This document shows, piece by piece, positions 63,980 to 64,000 of a DNA stretch of 64,000 nt (positions within the stretch are counted from its first letter, which is position 1; every line of letters starts with the position of its first letter). The notes below the pieces were generated by a model that was given only the letters and a program-made list of their open reading frames with translations, made no database searches and was not told the origin of the DNA. Source of the DNA: Candidatus Planktophila sp. (GTDB taxonomy: Bacteria > Actinomycetota > Actinomycetes > Nanopelagicales > Nanopelagicaceae); the NCBI GenBank assembly GCA_021741905.1, contig JAIOWZ010000001.1:62001-126000 (forward strand). The letters are read 5' to 3'. A program made the position numbers and the translations under genes.

Positions 63980-64000
63980 GCGGTAATTTCCGTGTATTGG

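Overview
The window is a gene-dense, AT-leaning (GC by eye in the mid-40s %, not computed) bacterial chromosome segment with about 60 protein genes, one tRNA gene, and no insertion sequence, phage, CRISPR array or rRNA. The gene content is actinobacterial: mycothiol ligase MshC, PafB/PafC, GarA with its FtsR-like MerR neighbour, the actinobacterial IHF, BldD, DUF3090, a SCO1664-family protein and a degenerate PriA. Gene order follows Streptomyces and Mycobacterium as I remember them. Very short intergenic gaps, overlapping stop codons, moderate GC and many leaderless starts suggest a streamlined planktonic actinobacterium such as the freshwater acI/Nanopelagicales group; that placement is inference.

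Layout. 1-8.8 kb (+): the end of alaS, ruvX, mltG, then shikimate genes (aroE, aroC, aroK, aroB, aroQ) with an orphan prepilin-peptidase-like gene between aroE and aroC, then efp and nusB. 8.8-9.3 kb (-): a BldD-like regulator with a c-di-GMP-binding signature. 9.4-19.0 kb (+): a complete UMP-synthesis operon pyrR-pyrB-pyrC-carA-carB-pyrK-pyrD-pyrF, with a PyrR-binding hairpin beside the pyrR ribosome-binding site. 19.1-29.2 kb (+): a fused IHF-guanylate kinase gene, rpoZ, coaBC, metK, priA, def, fmt, rsmB, rpe, hisE, hisG. 29.2-30.3 kb (-): a two-gene version of the ACT-ACT-SerB protein. 30.4-37.9 kb: an ABC ATPase and ung (+), a strong bidirectional terminator, then an accessory stretch (AzgA purine permease, YczE protein, DUF554 protein, thymidine kinase, acyltransferase) ending in apt and tRNA-Leu(GAG). 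38.0-44.3 kb: M20 peptidase, aldo/keto reductase, a conserved actinobacterial module (histidine phosphatase, DUF3090, SCO1664 family, mshC) and a PAC2 protein. 44.4-58.6 kb: metH, HAD hydrolase, RecB-like nuclease, trmI, pafB, pafC, tatA, tatC, lipid-kinase-like gene, helY, 5'-3' exonuclease, lnt. 58.7-63.9 kb (-): garA, ftsR, DUF151 nuclease, second MerR regulator, gcvP.

Most of this is housekeeping: aromatic amino acid, pyrimidine and methionine/SAM synthesis, translation start and tRNA/rRNA modification, DNA repair and protein export. The unusual points are architectural: (i) at least 17 starts have a TAnnnT-like -10 box 6-8 nt upstream, implying leaderless mRNAs, including two divergent genes whose -10 boxes overlap; (ii) apt begins one base after the tRNA-Leu 3' end; (iii) the proteasome/pupylation genes normally between trmI and pafB are absent and those two genes overlap; (iv) IHF and guanylate kinase are fused; (v) SerB is split; (vi) the AzgA permease has a structured leader that could form a pseudoknot.
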